Of a stretch of 64,000 nucleotides of DNA, positions 61,870 through 64,000 are shown in pieces. Position numbers and translations under genes: made by a program. The notes beneath the pieces were generated by a model that worked only from the letters and a program-made list of their open reading frames with translations, was not told where the DNA came from and made no database searches. The stretch comes from Phallusia mammillata. Taxonomy: Eukaryota > Chordata > Ascidiacea > Phlebobranchia > Ascidiidae. The stretch covers positions 143,214 to 207,213 of the forward strand of contig QLIY01000178.1 of the NCBI GenBank assembly GCA_003260075.1, written 5' to 3'. How positions within the stretch are numbered: the first letter of the stretch is position 1; every line of letters begins with the position of its first letter.

Positions 61870-62279
61870 TTAATGCAGATTTGTATATTGTGTGTTGGTT
61901 TCTGGGGTTAGTGGTTGAGGCTCGAAGCCAATTCTTCTTTGAACTTCAATATTTCGGGTTTCTTGATCAGTAACAGCTTTCATAGAGTTCAGAATAGTAA
62001 ATGTATCATTTGCTGTCTTTTTGAAACTTGTGTCTTGTTGCAGATTAGTTTTCTCTTGACGTTGTTTCTGTGTAAAATTGTTGTTTATTTACTTAGCAAA
62101 TAATATTCAAACTTTGAACAAAGGAAATAATATCACATGGCAATGGAATGCCAGAAAACAATGAACAGTTACAGTTAGCACCTTCAAATGTATGAGTCAT
62201 CTCAACTTACACAGTATTCCAGGTATTCAGGCAAATCTTCAACTTGCAGTTTAATTTTTGATGGCTTTCTCCGCAACAT
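61870..62279 (-). CDS. CDC26: Anaphase-promoting complex subunit CDC26
   Basis: Two exons (62279-62211, 62067-61870) give 88 residues (human 85). The N-terminus MLRRKPSKIKLQVEDLPEY is the hallmark of CDC26, whose acetylated start inserts into the TPR groove of APC6/CDC16 and stabilises it. The middle is a charged helix. The C-terminal RRIGFEPQP matches DRIGYKPQP of the human protein. Too short to have been obvious as single-exon frames, it becomes clear after splicing. It is the upstream member of a tandem pair with LSM10. Confidence 0.93.
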
Positions 62280-62308
62280 TACCAAACAGGAATAAACTTT
62301 CACTAATC

Positions 62309-62310
62309 CT
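62309..62310 (-). promoter_or_regulatory. Candidate spliced-leader acceptor for CDC26
   Basis: On the minus strand ATATTTTAG precedes GATTAGTG, leaving a 29-base leader before the CDC26 ATG. The AT-rich tract and close AG suit trans-splicing as known in Ciona, but an ordinary cis-acceptor is equally possible. Confidence 0.35.
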
Positions 62311-62378
62311 AAAATATAATTTCACACGAAAATATATTTCTGTAATTGACTAGTCACTAGTTGAAAGTGGTATTTTTA

Positions 62379-63309
62379 GGGTCACACTAAAAGCAGAAAA
62401 ACAAAAAAGAGGGAAAAGCAGGAAATCAGCACTAAAAGCAGAAAAGAAAGGAAAAGCAGAAAAAAGGGAAATTTGTGTTTTCTAAAACAGGGAAAAAATA
62501 ATAGCAGAAAAACAGGAAAATTGTAAAATTTCTTGTTTCAAAAGATTTTGAAATACGAAAAGCAGAAAAACGGGAAATGTTTCTTTATTTGTTTTTTATA
62601 CCTTTCTAATGGGCTACACTAAAATACGCAATCTACGGCTATAAGGGTCAAGGTGGGGATTGTAATACAAATAACTTTATAATTTAATTTAGATACCTTT
62701 TGGACCTAATTTTCTTAGTTTTAACATGTGGTACCATACAGTGCTTAGTACCACTCTCAACACATATGAGAATATTAAGTCCAAACTGGGAATCTAAAAC
62801 TAAATTATAGTGTTATTTTTATTATAAACCTTTACCCAGACCCTAAAAGCCCTAACCATCAACATTTTATAGATTGCGTATTTTGGAGGAGCCCCTTTCA
62901 AACTCGCAAAAATCATTTGAATGTGATCTATTAGCGTTCTACATCGATTGTGTGTTGTCTGTTGCGTCCAATACTGAAAAACAAGAAATGTTTTTTATTT
63001 GTTTATTTCCCGTCTTTTCTGTATTTTGACACAATCAATGTAGAACGCTATCAAAACACTTTCGAGTGGTTTTTACGAGCTAGAACGTCAAAAAAACAAA
63101 TAAAGAAACATTTCCTGTTTTTCTGCTTTTCGTATTTCAAAATCTTATGAAACAAGAAATTTTACTCTTTTTCTGTTTTTCTGGAATTATTTTTTCCCTC
63201 TTTTAGAAAACACAAATTTCCCTTGTTTCTGCTTTACCTTTCTTTTCTGCTTTTAGTGTTGTTTTCCTGCTTTTCCCGCTTTTCTGTTTTTCTGCTTTTA
63301 GTATTACCC
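62379..63309. mobile_element. Foldback (long inverted-repeat) element, 931 bp
   Basis: The left arm (62379 to about 62605) and right arm (about 63085-63309) are inverted complements over some 225 bp. Both outer ends carry GGGT, a short variable piece, then ACTAAAAGCAGAAAAACA. The arms are purine-rich and built from variations of AAAAGCAGGAAAA. Further inverted pairs lie inside: AAAATACGCAATCTA (62621-62635) with its complement near 62871, and AGCGTTCTACATCGATTGTG (62933-62952) with its complement near 63031. No target duplication or coding frame was found. It begins about 100 bp upstream of the CDC26 start codon. Confidence 0.8.
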
Positions 63310-63589
63310 GTCCAACAAAATAAACGCATGCAAAAACAGAGACAGACACTGCACAATTGCCTACTCGTGTGGTAGCAATTCTTTTAACATCATCACAAAT
63401 TCACAATTACATGAGTCATAGTCTCATAGATACCGCTATCCATGCATGAGCAAATCGTTCCTGCAAATTTATGACGTCATGACTTCGCATCTCTGAAGTT
63501 TAGTTGAATTGAGATTATTTTGCCGCGTGAAAGAAATTGTAGCAGCACAATTGCGCAAAATATTCAGCAAACTGGAAGTAGCTTTGCGA

Positions 63590-64000
63590 CAATACCGGTT
63601 TTGCGAAAATCGGGTCAAAATCGGGGTTTTCCATTCCGGTTTGAACCGGTTTGGAGGCCCGGTAGGAGGCTAAAACCGGCCAGAACCAGTTCAAAACTGG
63701 AATATTCCAGCGAAAACCCACCCATAACCTCATTTGTCTTCGATTTTTTAACCCCCAAATATCGAAAAAAGGGAAAGGTTATCGCCTTAGGGTTTTTTCG
63801 AACATTCGGTCAAAATTTTCGGGTTTTCGATTCCGGTTTCAACCGGTTTGGAGGATCGGTAGGAGGCTAAAACCAGCCAGAACCAGTTTGAAACTGGAAG
63901 ATTCCGGCGAAAACCCATCCAAAACCGGATTTGTCTTCGATTTTTGACCCACGAGAATCGAATAAAAGGGAAAGGCTATAGCCTTAGGGTTTTTTCGAAA
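63590..64000. repeat. Tandem repeat, about 197-bp period, running off the window
   Basis: TTCCGGTTT[GC]AACCGGTTTGG occurs at 63634 and 63831. The following ~165 bases align throughout (GGTAGGAGGCTAAAACC, then AACTGGAA, CGAAAACCCA, TTTGTCTTCGATTTTT, GCCTTAGGGTTTTTTCGAA). Two units are visible and the second is cut by the window end. Confidence 0.8.

Noticed and set aside
63515..63870. Overlapping open frames on both strands at the right edge
   Set aside because: They fall in the tandem repeat and have no protein features.
1..64000. CRISPR arrays, operons with ribosome-binding sites, phage or bacterial genes
   Set aside because: The window is animal genomic DNA. None of the repeats has CRISPR spacing and no bacterial genes are present.

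Overview
The window is animal nuclear DNA. All nine genes have recognisable chordate orthologues, eight of them with GT-AG introns. The AT-rich, intron-dense layout, the compact two-gene CDC26-LSM10 unit and the very high divergence between duplicated segments point to a tunicate, most likely Ciona or a close relative. The species call is an inference.

Layout: (1) 1642-12752 (+), the 3' exons of an IVNS1ABP-like kelch-repeat gene. (2) 17742-20124 (+), a GT10 alpha-1,3-fucosyltransferase whose second exon is interrupted by a C-run-bridged duplication. (3) 21730-25362 (+), TFIIB. (4) 27434-36568 (+), a full whirlin orthologue with three PDZ domains. (5) 39467-42941 (+), MKK7. (6) 44191-46077 (+), an intronless carnitine O-acetyltransferase with a peroxisomal C-terminus. 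(7) 48752-59591 (+), a TGF-beta/activin type I receptor kinase. (8, 9) 61458-62279 (-), CDC26 and LSM10 in tandem only 13 bases apart, convergent with the receptor gene. I assembled each exon chain by hand. All splice phases agree and each gene keeps one open frame, except the fucosyltransferase, whose frame is restored only by discounting a 169-base duplicate.

The space between exons is rich in repeats. At least eleven hAT-like miniature elements have terminal inverted repeats and 7-8 bp target-site duplications; one is nested in another and one is only 41 bp. There is a 931-bp foldback element just upstream of CDC26, a ~197-bp tandem repeat at the right edge, and two interspersed families carrying hammerhead-like cores.

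The most interesting single object is a complete type I hammerhead ribozyme motif on the minus strand at 53631-53678, in an intron of the receptor gene. It lies in a segment flanked by 12-bp direct repeats 133 bp apart, resembling a small retrozyme monomer.

The most important caution is a recurring junction type, more than 20 in 64 kb. A homopolymer G (or C) run of about 10-63 bases separates two slightly different copies of the same 50-200 bp. The copies differ as alleles would, and the pattern looks like haplotype or read-end artefacts in the assembly rather than biology. Positions near these junctions should be read with that in mind.
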